34,199 nucleotides of DNA, from contig JABXKB010000011.1 in the NCBI GenBank assembly GCA_013375485.1, positions 1 to 34,199 of the forward strand. Direction: 5' to 3'. A model generated the notes under the pieces. That model was not told the DNA's origin. It saw nothing but the letters and a program-made list of their open reading frames with translations, and did no database searches. Every line of letters starts with the position of its first letter. The stretch's first letter is position 1. The position numbers were made by a program, and so were the translations under genes. This DNA is from Promethearchaeota archaeon. GTDB lineage: Archaea > Asgardarchaeota > Lokiarchaeia > Sigyniarchaeales > SOKP01. Of the stretch, positions 8,913-17,954 are shown piece after piece.

Positions 8913-10586
8913 ATGGATACCGGTTCAGATTTCATACGACCAGAATTTCTCAATATTTTATTTTTTCAGCAAAAAAACCTAGTGATATTTCCATATGTTG
9001 ATATGAAACATCTCCATGCCTTAGAAATATTTACCGCAGGTCATAATGTAGTTGACCTTGAATCTACAGCGCTTAACAATTTAAAAGAAATTATTGAGTT
9101 TGAATCGAGTAATTCCTATGCCCAGAATCCTACTCTATTTTTTATTTCAAATACTGGGAAAGAACAATTACAGCAAATCATGGAGTTAGATGGGATTCGG
9201 TGTATCATTAACTCTAATGAAAATTTCAGTGATTTAGCAAATGGAAGCAAATTTATTTTCTTTAATAAAAAGCATGGTCAATTCATAAATTATGAAGCTA
9301 ATGATGAGGAACTAGTATTCGAAAATGAATTGATCTCACACTCAGAAAATAAAGAATTATTACAAGAACAAATTCAGAAAATTAAAATTGCGGCTTCCCG
9401 AATATTTCGAGAGTTAAATCAATCTGGTAATCTGCAAAATCTCCCTCAAATACTAAATGATTATGAGAAGAAATACTGGAATTCTATTTTAAATTTTACA
9501 GGTAATTATTATGACATTGTTATTCCTGATATTAAGATTTCAGATCTCAAAGTTAAACCACAAAAGGCTTTGAAAGATTTTTCGGATGAATATGAAGTAC
9601 TTATATCTACCAATAAACCAATTGGGAAAGAGTTTATTCAGTTGATTCATGAGTACCGAAGCAAAAAAGTAAACCCACAACATTTAGAATTAGAAGAATT
9701 ATATAATCCTTTAAGGCTTTATAATTATTTGCGAAATCATCATTGGAAACAAGGAATCCCTCAAGATTTTATTTCATCATGGACCCGTATGGAAATTTCA
9801 GGATATAATCTAACAGATACGGATCAAGAAGAATTTAATTTAATCATAGAAAAGTTAAAGTTACCACAGAATTCTGTAACAATAGTTGCTTCTCGACAAG
9901 GTCTTGAATCTAAAGAACAGCCAATGAAACTAGATATTCCTGATACCATTCCCTCATTAAGTACAGATTGGAATCAGTTTGAACAATGGCTCATGAATCG
10001 GATTGATAATCTGGAAGACATAATTGATAACTCTTTAAACACATCACCTGAAAAAGTAATCAATTCCACGTTCTCTGAGATAACGTCATTCATTTATTCA
10101 GAGATCTCAGATTTGAACCATATGCTTAGTCCTTATAGGAAAGAAAGTATGAGTGCTTTACAGCCACAAAATAATCATGATATATTAAATCAGAAGGAAA
10201 AGATCTTACTTGTGGATACAACGAATATTCTTAATTTAGATAAGAATGAAAAGGGAGAATTAAAAATTTCAAATATTGCAAAAGTACATGATGCTGTCTT
10301 AGTTCTTGGATATATTCCTAAAATGTGGGCAGACGCTTCTATGAGGCATCATGTTGACAATAAGAAACAGTATGAGAAATTGTTAGATAGGAAAATCATA
10401 CATCAAACTCCTGCCGGTACTAAAGCTGATATATGGGTTCTGAAGATCGCCAAGCAGAAAAATTACAAATTTTTAGCAAATGATTTATATAAGGAATATC
10501 GAAAAGAGTTTGGTAAAGAGTGGATTTCCATGAATCGTCTAACTTGTGTGTATGATGAGGGAGATTTTATAATATTAGAAAAATGA
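8913..10586 (+). CDS. Large protein with C-terminal NYN/Zc3h12a-like ribonuclease domain
   Basis: C-terminus ILLVDTTNIL...DASMRHHVDNKKQYEKLLDRKIIHQTPAGTKADIWVLKIAKQKNYKFLANDLYKEYRKEFGKEWISMNRLTCVYDEGDFII matches the Regnase-type NYN pattern. Confidence 0.75.
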   Translation: MDTGSDFIRPEFLNILFFQQKNLVIFPYVDMKHLHALEIFTAGHNVVDLESTALNNLKEIIEFESSNSYAQNPTLFFISNTGKEQLQQIMELDGIRCIINSNENFSDLANGSKFIFFNKKHGQFINYEANDEELVFENELISHSENKELLQEQIQKIKIAASRIFRELNQSGNLQNLPQILNDYEKKYWNSILNFTGNYYDIVIPDIKISDLKVKPQKALKDFSDEYEVLISTNKPIGKEFIQLIHEYRSKKVNPQHLELEELYNPLRLYNYLRNHHWKQGIPQDFISSWTRMEISGYNLTDTDQEEFNLIIEKLKLPQNSVTIVASRQGLESKEQPMKLDIPDTIPSLSTDWNQFEQWLMNRIDNLEDIIDNSLNTSPEKVINSTFSEITSFIYSEISDLNHMLSPYRKESMSALQPQNNHDILNQKEKILLVDTTNILNLDKNEKGELKISNIAKVHDAVLVLGYIPKMWADASMRHHVDNKKQYEKLLDRKIIHQTPAGTKADIWVLKIAKQKNYKFLANDLYKEYRKEFGKEWISMNRLTCVYDEGDFIILEK

Positions 10587-11335
10587 GTGCGACACAAAAA
10601 GAAAGGACTTTTTTATTTATTTTGTTCATCTATTTTTCAATTTATTTTTATTTAGGAATTTTACCTGCCAATATTGAGAATTTACTCAGACAGCTTTCTG
10701 GAGCATCGAACTTTGGTGTAAGCTTTATAATAACTTTAGGGTTGATAAGTCTTACGATCAGCATGATATTGTTTGGCTATTTTAGTAATTACTTATCTTA
10801 AAGGATCGGAAGAAAGAATCTATTTATTTTTACTAATTTACTCTGGATAGTTTCTATTGGAGTTATTAGTATTTCTCCCAACTATATTTTCTTTATTGTT
10901 TTTTATATGATAGCTGCACTTGGAAACGGAGCATTTTTACCAATTGGGTTTTCCATAATAAGCGATTTATACGGACCAGAACAGAGGGGCGTTAAGTTCG
11001 GTATGATGTATGTAGGGTTATCTTTGGGAAATGGATTAGGGATCATTTTCGGAGGCTTGTTAGGATGGAGGCTCGGATTTTTAGTAAGTTGTATTTTAGG
11101 TGCAGTTGGAATCTTAGGGTATTTTAAACATGCTATTGATCCAAAGAGTACGGAATACCAAGAAACAAGAGTAGTACAAGTATACAATAATCAAATAACA
11201 GCGAGAACTTTAATGGATGTAGTGAAGACTAAGACTGTTTTTGGCATTCTATTTTTTGTATTTTGTTCCGGAATTGCAACCTCTACACTCTCCAATGGGG
11301 GTATATTTTATCTAAACCTTCAACTAAATAATAAG
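10583..11335 (+). pseudogene. MFS transporter N-terminal half, interrupted by in-frame TAA and truncated
   Basis: Continuous frame 10583-~11335 with one TAA at 10799-10801 (GYFSNYLS*RIGRKNLFIF). MFS-like GNGAFLPIGFSIISDLYGPEQRGVKFGMMYVGLSLGNGLGIIFGGLLG. The 3' part runs into the antisense of the convergent gene. Confidence 0.75.
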
Positions 11336-13231
11336 ATGATGGCTATTTTTTCCTATCCATTCGTATGTAAATTGTTCCATAAGTTTTGGCGTCAATTTAT
11401 CTTTAATTAAAGTAAGACTTGTTTCATCAAAGCTGTACGATTTCTGATAATAGGGAATAGCAAAATCGTGATGCAAATTTACTTTTATTTTATGAAATTT
11501 CAGAAAGACATATCCTATAATTATCGATAAAAGTCCTATTAAGCCAAAACCTAAATTAATTAATAGTGTTAAGGCTGAATATTGCTGGAAAATAAATATA
11601 AATATAAATACTAATGAATATAAAAGAAAAGGAAATCCTATATTCCTCATGTTTAACCAAAATCTATCTTTGGCAATATAATATACTTTATATGCTCGTT
11701 TTTGCTCATCATATTCTTCAGAAAGCATATATTTTTGATCAATATATTCTAAAAATTTAGTTAATTGAGAAATCGAAACCACATGAAAATTATTGGTCTT
11801 TTGATATGCAAAAGGTAGAACTTTTTCTGTAAATCCAACTGAATTCTGACAAACAATCAGTGGTTCAATTAATAATTTATATTGACGTTGTCCTGAATGA
11901 AGAAATAAAACCTTATTAGTAATAGTCTTTTTGACAATAATATTTGTATTTAGATGGTCATCTAAGTGCTTAGAAAATTTACCTCTATTCACAATATCAT
12001 CATAAATAACTTTCCTTGCTTTATCCAATGCCTTCATGTAAGAGAGGGGTATTCTATCAATATGAAAATTATTTTTTTTATGTTCTTTTGGTTTGTAATC
12101 AATTTTATCTTCAGAGACGATAAGAGAGCCTTTTAACCTACAGATTTTTATAGGTATTAGTAAAAGTAAGTCTAAGAACTCATGGACTTGTATGGATTTA
12201 ATTGCCACCATATCAATTCCATCATGGATTACCCTTAAATCTGGGTGCTTATTTATAATATCAAAATCACCTAATTTGACTTCACCAAATATAACATCTG
12301 TCAATTTATTTAAATTTTGATAACTCAAACTTTCCTTATGGGTTTCCTTCTCATCTTGAATTGAGGATAATGTATCTACTTTACCTAAGTCTACATCTTG
12401 TTGTTCTATTAAAATCGGTTTTCTCTCAATAATTTCTTTTGAATCTATAATCTCTCGAACTTGCGTAATGTTAAGATTGTTAGTTTTTATTAAATCTACT
12501 TTATTATTTATTTCGCTATTGATTTCGTTTAAATCATCAATTTTTTCATCTACATCTTCATCTTCTTCATACTCCTGTAAATTTATTTCTTTTCTCCTCC
12601 TATTGTAACTTCTTCCTAATCTTGAATACTTGAACTTTTCTTCAAACCAAGGTTCGTTATTAATTGATTTACTATATGGACCTTTATTTTCCAGATTTTC
12701 TTCATATTTTAAAGAATTATCCTCCCCTTTCAGATTTTCATTAAAGTCTCCTTGAATTTGTTGATAATTATCATCCTCAACAGGCTGAGAAAAATCATTT
12801 AGTTTCTTTAGGGTTAGATGACTTTTTGCTCCATTTACAATTTTTTGAGCTGTAGCTACTCCAATTCCTGCGATTGAAGATGCTAATGTCCTTGGTGGAG
12901 TATTCGCTAACACTTCTATTGACTTGATATTCCCATCATTCAATTTTTTAGCAACTGCAGGTCCAACTCCTTTAATAATTGTAAAGTCTTCTTTTACAAT
13001 ACTTGTTGTAAGTACACTCTGGTCTGAGGAGGGTTGAGAAAGTCGAGAATTTAAAGTATCAAATTTTTCAACCCAATCTGCTTTTTTTTGTGATTGAGCA
13101 AACTTAAGACCATCCTTGGATATTTTAAGGGCTTGTTCTATATCATATGCTTGAGCAGCTTCTTCAGCCAATTTATAGTAAAATTTTAAATCCGGTTCTT
13201 TTTGAATAAGATTTTTTTGCGTATCCGTCAT
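11324..13231 (-). CDS. TPR-like N-terminus + RadA-type helix-hairpin-helix domain + C-terminal transmembrane segments
   Basis: DFTIIKGVGPAVAKKLNDGNIKSIEVLANTPPRTLASSIAGIGVATAQKIVNGAK (HhH); two hydrophobic stretches near the C-terminus (FPFLLYSLVFIFIFIFQ; LLINLGFGLIGLLSIIIGYVFL). Confidence 0.65.
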   Translation of the reverse strand: MTDTQKNLIQKEPDLKFYYKLAEEAAQAYDIEQALKISKDGLKFAQSQKKADWVEKFDTLNSRLSQPSSDQSVLTTSIVKEDFTIIKGVGPAVAKKLNDGNIKSIEVLANTPPRTLASSIAGIGVATAQKIVNGAKSHLTLKKLNDFSQPVEDDNYQQIQGDFNENLKGEDNSLKYEENLENKGPYSKSINNEPWFEEKFKYSRLGRSYNRRRKEINLQEYEEDEDVDEKIDDLNEINSEINNKVDLIKTNNLNITQVREIIDSKEIIERKPILIEQQDVDLGKVDTLSSIQDEKETHKESLSYQNLNKLTDVIFGEVKLGDFDIINKHPDLRVIHDGIDMVAIKSIQVHEFLDLLLLIPIKICRLKGSLIVSEDKIDYKPKEHKKNNFHIDRIPLSYMKALDKARKVIYDDIVNRGKFSKHLDDHLNTNIIVKKTITNKVLFLHSGQRQYKLLIEPLIVCQNSVGFTEKVLPFAYQKTNNFHVVSISQLTKFLEYIDQKYMLSEEYDEQKRAYKVYYIAKDRFWLNMRNIGFPFLLYSLVFIFIFIFQQYSALTLLINLGFGLIGLLSIIIGYVFLKFHKIKVNLHHDFAIPYYQKSYSFDETSLTLIKDKLTPKLMEQFTYEWIGKNSHHLII

Positions 13232-13390
13232 ACATATCGAATAAGATTAAATTTATTCCTTATAAAGAAAAAATCTGTGATCCATGTCAGATGATTTTTA
13301 TTTATAAGCAATAGATATAAATGTAAAATTGGGTTCTCCATATTTGTCATGGCAAGAATTTTTATATCTACAGAATAAATTTAAACTATG

Positions 13391-13511
13391 ATTTACTCCC
13401 ACCCCATACCCTGGATTTTTGTCTTTTGGTAGTGTAGTCTTCTACACTCTGATTTCGCGCTCCTCCTAACTTTTTTTGACGCGTACTTGCGTTAATGGGG
13501 CGGGAGTAGAT
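13391..13511 (-). ncRNA. Structured ncRNA, family copy A
   Basis: 14-bp closing stem UACUCCCGCCCCAU/AUGGGGUGGGAGUA; P2 ACGC/GCGU; P3 AGUGUAG-AAGA-CUACACU; then ACCAAAAGACAAAAAUCCAGGG, identical to copy B at 31413-31434. Confidence 0.75.
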
Positions 13512-13664
13512 CAACCTTTTTATAAGATAAGATTCATTTTTATGTATTTTGCTTTTTTTCTTTAAATTAAAGCAATTTACTTTATCTTCATAATAAGTAG
13601 AAAGTGATATATAATCGTCATTGTTTTTGGAAAAATTAAAGATGTAAAGAACGTCAAAAAAAGA

Positions 13665-13916
13665 GCTCAGAAAGTTATCTGTCCTTTGTGTCAACAGAGT
13701 ATAGAGCTTGGAATAGAATTGAATATTATAAATCATGGAGATTCACATATTTATTTTCCTCATATTCACTTGCATGGAAATCCAATTCATGCCTTAATTT
13801 GTTATATAAATTCAGAATTAAATGTAAGAAATGTAGGAGTTATCAAGAGTATAGAAATTTCGAGAGATTCAGAGACATTTGGACAGTTTATGAAAAAATG
13901 GACAAATCCATATTGA
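13665..13916 (+). CDS. Small zinc-binding-like protein
   Basis: Frame of 13686-13916 extends upstream through VICPLCQQSIELGIELNIINHGDSHIYFPHIHLHGNPIHALICYINSEL...; the CPLC pair and His-rich HIHLHGNP motif support coding. Start codon not identified. Confidence 0.5.
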   Translation, partial: AQKVICPLCQQSIELGIELNIINHGDSHIYFPHIHLHGNPIHALICYINSELNVRNVGVIKSIEISRDSETFGQFMKKWTNPY

Positions 13917-14031
13917 CAGGTGATTTATAATCACATTAACGGATTTTACTGATAAAAACGAGGAGGAGCAAATAAAAGATAGCTTCTCTAAAGAAATTTT
14001 CAAATTTATTTCTGATAAACGTATTTTACGT

Positions 14032-16461
14032 GTGCTTTTTGAACTGAAAATTTTTCAACTACGGGAGATTCAGAAAGAAGCCATTAAAAAAGGATTATTT
14101 TTCAGAAAATCTTTTCTGGTCTGTGCTCCTTCTGGAAGCGGTAAAACATTAATTGGAGAAGTGTGTGCGATTCATAATGTTTTTCAAGATTTTGGGAAAT
14201 CTATCTATTTAGTTCCCTATAAAGCCCTTGCTACAGAAAAATATTTTCATTTTAAAAAAAATTATGAACGTTTTGGTTTGAAAATAGAACTCTCAATAGG
14301 AGATTATGATGTTGATGATTCTAAATTACAAAAAGCCGATATCATCGTTACTACCTATGAAAAGATGGATTCTATCTTAAGAAATTTTTATGATAAAGGA
14401 TGGATTTTTGACATTTCCACAATCATTATTGATGAGATTCACATTATTGGAGAAAGTGATCGCGGACCACGATTAGAATCACTTATAGTTAGGTTGAATG
14501 AATTTTTGCATAATCCACAGATTATTGGGCTTTCAGCAACTATCGCAAACGCAGAATTTTTTAATTCATGGTTATCTTCACTCGGTAATAAAACCTTATT
14601 AATAAAATCCGACGATCGTCCTGTACCTCTTCATTATAAGATTGAAATTACTCAAAATAAAGATTCTACAATAAAACGAATTATAAAAAACACATTAGAG
14701 AAAAATGGGCAAGTACTGATCTTCTTAAATAAAAGAAAGGGAGCCCAACAATCAGCAGAAAACATTAAACATATTGTAAAAAAGTTTTTGGTAGAAAATG
14801 AGTTAAATATTTGTAAAGCATTAGAAAAACGATTAACATCAATTAAGGGAGGTCACAGAGATTTAAGACGAATAATTAAATCAGGGGTTGCTTTCCACCA
14901 TGCGGGATTGCTTTCTAAAGAAAGAAAAATCATAGAGGATAATTTTAAAAAGAGAATTATTAAAGTTATTTGTTGTACTACAACTTTATCAGCGGGAGTA
15001 AACACCCCTGCGAGGGTTGTTATATTAAAGGATTTTAAAAAATATGTCACCTCAGGACATAATATTAAAAACTTTACGGGATTTCACGAGAACGGAGATG
15101 GATTCTCCTATTTCAAATCCTTTTCTGCAAATGAAGTATTTCAAATTTTAGGTCGAGCTGGGAGACCTGGACTTGATTCAGTTGGGTATGGAATCATTTT
15201 AACTAAAAATTTTGACGAAAAAATGTGGGTTGAAGAGGAATTCTTTCAAAATCAACCTTTACAAAATTCTTTAATTCCTCGATTTAACGATTTAACATCT
15301 GGATTAAATAAAATCAATACCCTCAAAGAACAGGTGCTTTTAAGGATTTATGAGGAGAAAAAAATTACCTTAGAGCAGTTAAAATTTTTTTTTGAAAAGA
15401 CGTATTTCTGGTATGGAATCAAACATAAAATGAAACAACAAAAAATTCCCATTGAACAGTTACTAATGATTAAGGAGATTACCCCAATAAATATATTAAA
15501 ACTTCATTCTGATGCTCATAAATTAGATACGTTAATGAATGGGATATTTGAGTCGAAACTTTCGAAATTTAATGATGAGAACATCTCAGGGTATGTGAAA
15601 ACTCAATTTGGAGTATATTTGTGCCAATTTGATATAACATCTGGAATCCAATGCTCTTGTGGATTTGAAAATGGCATTTCTGATAATTTTGCGAATAATG
15701 AATTTTCATTTGAGTTTTGTGATCATATTACCGTATTTTTACTCTATTTAATACAATATCCTGATATGAACTTTCAAAAATATGTTGATTCTATTGTACC
15801 TAAATCTGTTAAGAATCAATATATCTTAAACTATCTATTTGAAAAGGGATTGATTATTAAAAATGAAGATGGAACAATAAAATGCTCTCAATTTGGTAAA
15901 TTAATTATTAGATTGTATCTTTATCCTGTATCTGGTGTAAACATCAGATATAAGCTAGAAAATGTCGAAATAGATAGCTTCCAAAACTTAATTAAGGAAG
16001 CATATGATGTTCTGAAGTCAGAATTTCGCGTAAAAGATAAAAAAATGCTCCAACCAATTTTAGAATGGGCAGACGAAGAACCTATTGAAGAAATATTGGA
16101 AAGATATAACATCATGACTGGAGATCTGTTTTCCGTAAGAGACAATATAGAACGAATTATTACTTTTATTGGAATTATCGCTAGTAATTTATCCACACAT
16201 GGGATCGATTTGCAAGATAAATTAGTAAGAATTGCTGAGATGGCAGAAACGTTAAAGATTCGATTGCATTATGGGATTCGGGAAGAATTATTTGATTTAG
16301 TGCTTAGATTAAATGATGTTGCTCGTGTGAGGGCACGAATTCTCTATAATGCTGGATACCATACCGCTAGCCAGGTGAAAAAAGAAAATCCTTATGTTCT
16401 CAATCAGAAAACAGGATTAGGAATTAATCTATGTAAAAAAATAATAAAAAAAGAAAAATAG
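14032..16461 (+). CDS. Ski2/Hel308-type superfamily 2 DNA/RNA helicase
   Basis: Motif I APSGSGKT, motif II DEIH, GLSATI, AGVNTPARVVI, GRAGRPGLD; C-terminal HhH-like end. Start may lie upstream at a non-canonical codon. Confidence 0.9.
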   Translation: MLFELKIFQLREIQKEAIKKGLFFRKSFLVCAPSGSGKTLIGEVCAIHNVFQDFGKSIYLVPYKALATEKYFHFKKNYERFGLKIELSIGDYDVDDSKLQKADIIVTTYEKMDSILRNFYDKGWIFDISTIIIDEIHIIGESDRGPRLESLIVRLNEFLHNPQIIGLSATIANAEFFNSWLSSLGNKTLLIKSDDRPVPLHYKIEITQNKDSTIKRIIKNTLEKNGQVLIFLNKRKGAQQSAENIKHIVKKFLVENELNICKALEKRLTSIKGGHRDLRRIIKSGVAFHHAGLLSKERKIIEDNFKKRIIKVICCTTTLSAGVNTPARVVILKDFKKYVTSGHNIKNFTGFHENGDGFSYFKSFSANEVFQILGRAGRPGLDSVGYGIILTKNFDEKMWVEEEFFQNQPLQNSLIPRFNDLTSGLNKINTLKEQVLLRIYEEKKITLEQLKFFFEKTYFWYGIKHKMKQQKIPIEQLLMIKEITPINILKLHSDAHKLDTLMNGIFESKLSKFNDENISGYVKTQFGVYLCQFDITSGIQCSCGFENGISDNFANNEFSFEFCDHITVFLLYLIQYPDMNFQKYVDSIVPKSVKNQYILNYLFEKGLIIKNEDGTIKCSQFGKLIIRLYLYPVSGVNIRYKLENVEIDSFQNLIKEAYDVLKSEFRVKDKKMLQPILEWADEEPIEEILERYNIMTGDLFSVRDNIERIITFIGIIASNLSTHGIDLQDKLVRIAEMAETLKIRLHYGIREELFDLVLRLNDVARVRARILYNAGYHTASQVKKENPYVLNQKTGLGINLCKKIIKKEK

Positions 16462-16464
16462 ATA

Positions 16465-16743
16465 ATGGATTCTAAAACTGAAAAGAAAAGTCTAATTGAA
16501 ACTCAAGAACCACAATCTTCAAGTAAAAATTCAAATAACTTGGAAAAAGTTAAAATTAAATTAAAAGACGTGGAAATTGAAAACTTTTGCGATGAGAATC
16601 TTACTACCCTCCAAAAAATCCATGCTATTTTATTGAATTGTTCAAATCTTTCCAAAAAACATAAATTAGAGTTTTGCGAAAGTGAACGATATTTCATGAA
16701 GTTGTATTTAAAGAAATTAAAAGCTAATAATAACAATCTTTAA
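16465..16743 (+). CDS. Small hypothetical protein, operonic with helicase
   Basis: ATG 3 nt after the helicase stop; polar sequence, 92 aa. Confidence 0.5.
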   Translation: MDSKTEKKSLIETQEPQSSSKNSNNLEKVKIKLKDVEIENFCDENLTTLQKIHAILLNCSNLSKKHKLEFCESERYFMKLYLKKLKANNNNL

Positions 16744-16869
16744 CTTTTTGAATATTGAATATTTAAAAAAAGAATTGAAAAACTTCACTTTTGTACCAAT
16801 TGAATTTATAATTGAATAATTAGGATTTAATTATAGATAGAACCACAATTTTATGAAAGGTTTTTTATC

Positions 16870-17100
16870 ATGAGTTTAAAACCAGTAAAAAAAAAATTCC
16901 AATTTGCCTTTGATAATGATTCCTTTGAAGAAGAATCTATTAATCTGAATAATATTACAATACCGTTCTCCGAGTTTGGAAACTCCAAAAAACTTTCATA
17001 TCTATACAATGGATTGGAAGAAATAACATTCAAAGAAAGACATCTTGTATACCAAAAAATACTTCTGAACGAATTTGTTGAAGAAATTAGTGAATCATAG
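16870..17100 (+). CDS. Small protein, tandem paralog 1 (IPFSEF...FKERHxVYQxILxNEF family)
   Basis: Shares INLxxIxIPFSEFxxSxK..FKERHxVYQxILxNEF with the next ORF at 17213. Confidence 0.65.
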   Translation: MSLKPVKKKFQFAFDNDSFEEESINLNNITIPFSEFGNSKKLSYLYNGLEEITFKERHLVYQKILLNEFVEEISES

Positions 17101-17212
17101 GATAATCTTCGAAAATTATAAGAAAAAATCATAAAACCTCTTAAGACTCACAATTTTTCTTTAAATATTTTTAATTTTATCCTATATTAAAAGGTGTAAA
17201 TGTGAGAAAAGA

Positions 17213-17461
17213 ATGAGTTCTAAGACATTAGATAAAAAATTTGAAGACAATATTGAAGAAAGTATTGCAAAACAACCAGTTAATTTAAAAGAATTTGTTA
17301 TCCCCTTCTCTGAGTTTATTAGATCAGAGAAATATATTTATTTTGGATCTGAAAAGATACCTTTTAAGGAAAGACATCCAGTTTATCAAGTGATACTAAG
17401 GAATGAATTTGCTAAAACAATGAAAGAATTTCTTGGAGGGGATAGTATTAAATCATTGTAA
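17213..17461 (+). CDS. Small protein, tandem paralog 2
   Basis: VNLKEFVIPFSEFIRSEKYIYFGSEKIPFKERHPVYQVILRNEF aligns with the preceding ORF. Confidence 0.65.
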   Translation: MSSKTLDKKFEDNIEESIAKQPVNLKEFVIPFSEFIRSEKYIYFGSEKIPFKERHPVYQVILRNEFAKTMKEFLGGDSIKSL

Positions 17462-17507
17462 TAATAACATAATTTCAAGAAATTTTATTTGAGATAAAAA
17501 TGGAGTA

Positions 17508-17789
17508 GTGTCCGATCCAACATCAGGTAACGTTTATGGGAATGATAATGGAATAACTTTATGGGTAAGTAATTACAATAACATTTCAGAAAATGAACTA
17601 ATTGATACTTGTATGTATGAAGATGAATTCTGTTCGGGGAACATTTTTAAAGATAACATTTGTCCTGATGATGATTTTACGCTCTATTTGATTATATTAA
17701 TTTCAAGTATCAGTGGAGGAGCAGTTATAGGTATAGTAACTATTCTGTTAATTAGAAGGAAAAGGAAAAGTCGAATTCAAAACTCATAG
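17508..17789 (+). pseudogene. C-terminal remnant of NosD/PbH1-type beta-helix surface protein with TM anchor
   Basis: GNDNGITLWVSNYNNISENELID resembles a parallel beta-helix repeat; followed by TM helix LIILISSISGGAVIGIVTILLI and tail RRKRKSR. Confidence 0.45.
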
Positions 17790-17954
17790 GAAGAAATTCC
17801 TTCACTTTGATTATTAATTTTTTCAGGTAAAACATAAATTTTTGTTTCGATTCATGAAATAATGGAGCAGTAATGAGGAAAGGGGAGGAAAATATTAAAA
17901 AATTATTATAAAAAAATTAGAGTGTTAAGTCTATATTCTAAAAATAGTCAAATA

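Noticed and set aside
10903-11187. Minus-strand ORF of 94 aa
   Set aside because: Antisense of the MFS remnant; Pro-rich composition typical of spurious antisense frames.
13391-13511. MITE or insertion-sequence end with terminal inverted repeats
   Set aside because: The inverted ends of copies A and B have unrelated sequences while both still pair, the internal 22 nt is identical, no clear target-site duplication is visible and no transposase is in the window; RNA structure explains this better.
13386-13736. 116-aa minus-strand ORF in the track
   Set aside because: Overlaps ncRNA copy A and the antisense of a more protein-like CPLC/HIHLHGNP frame; low-complexity composition.
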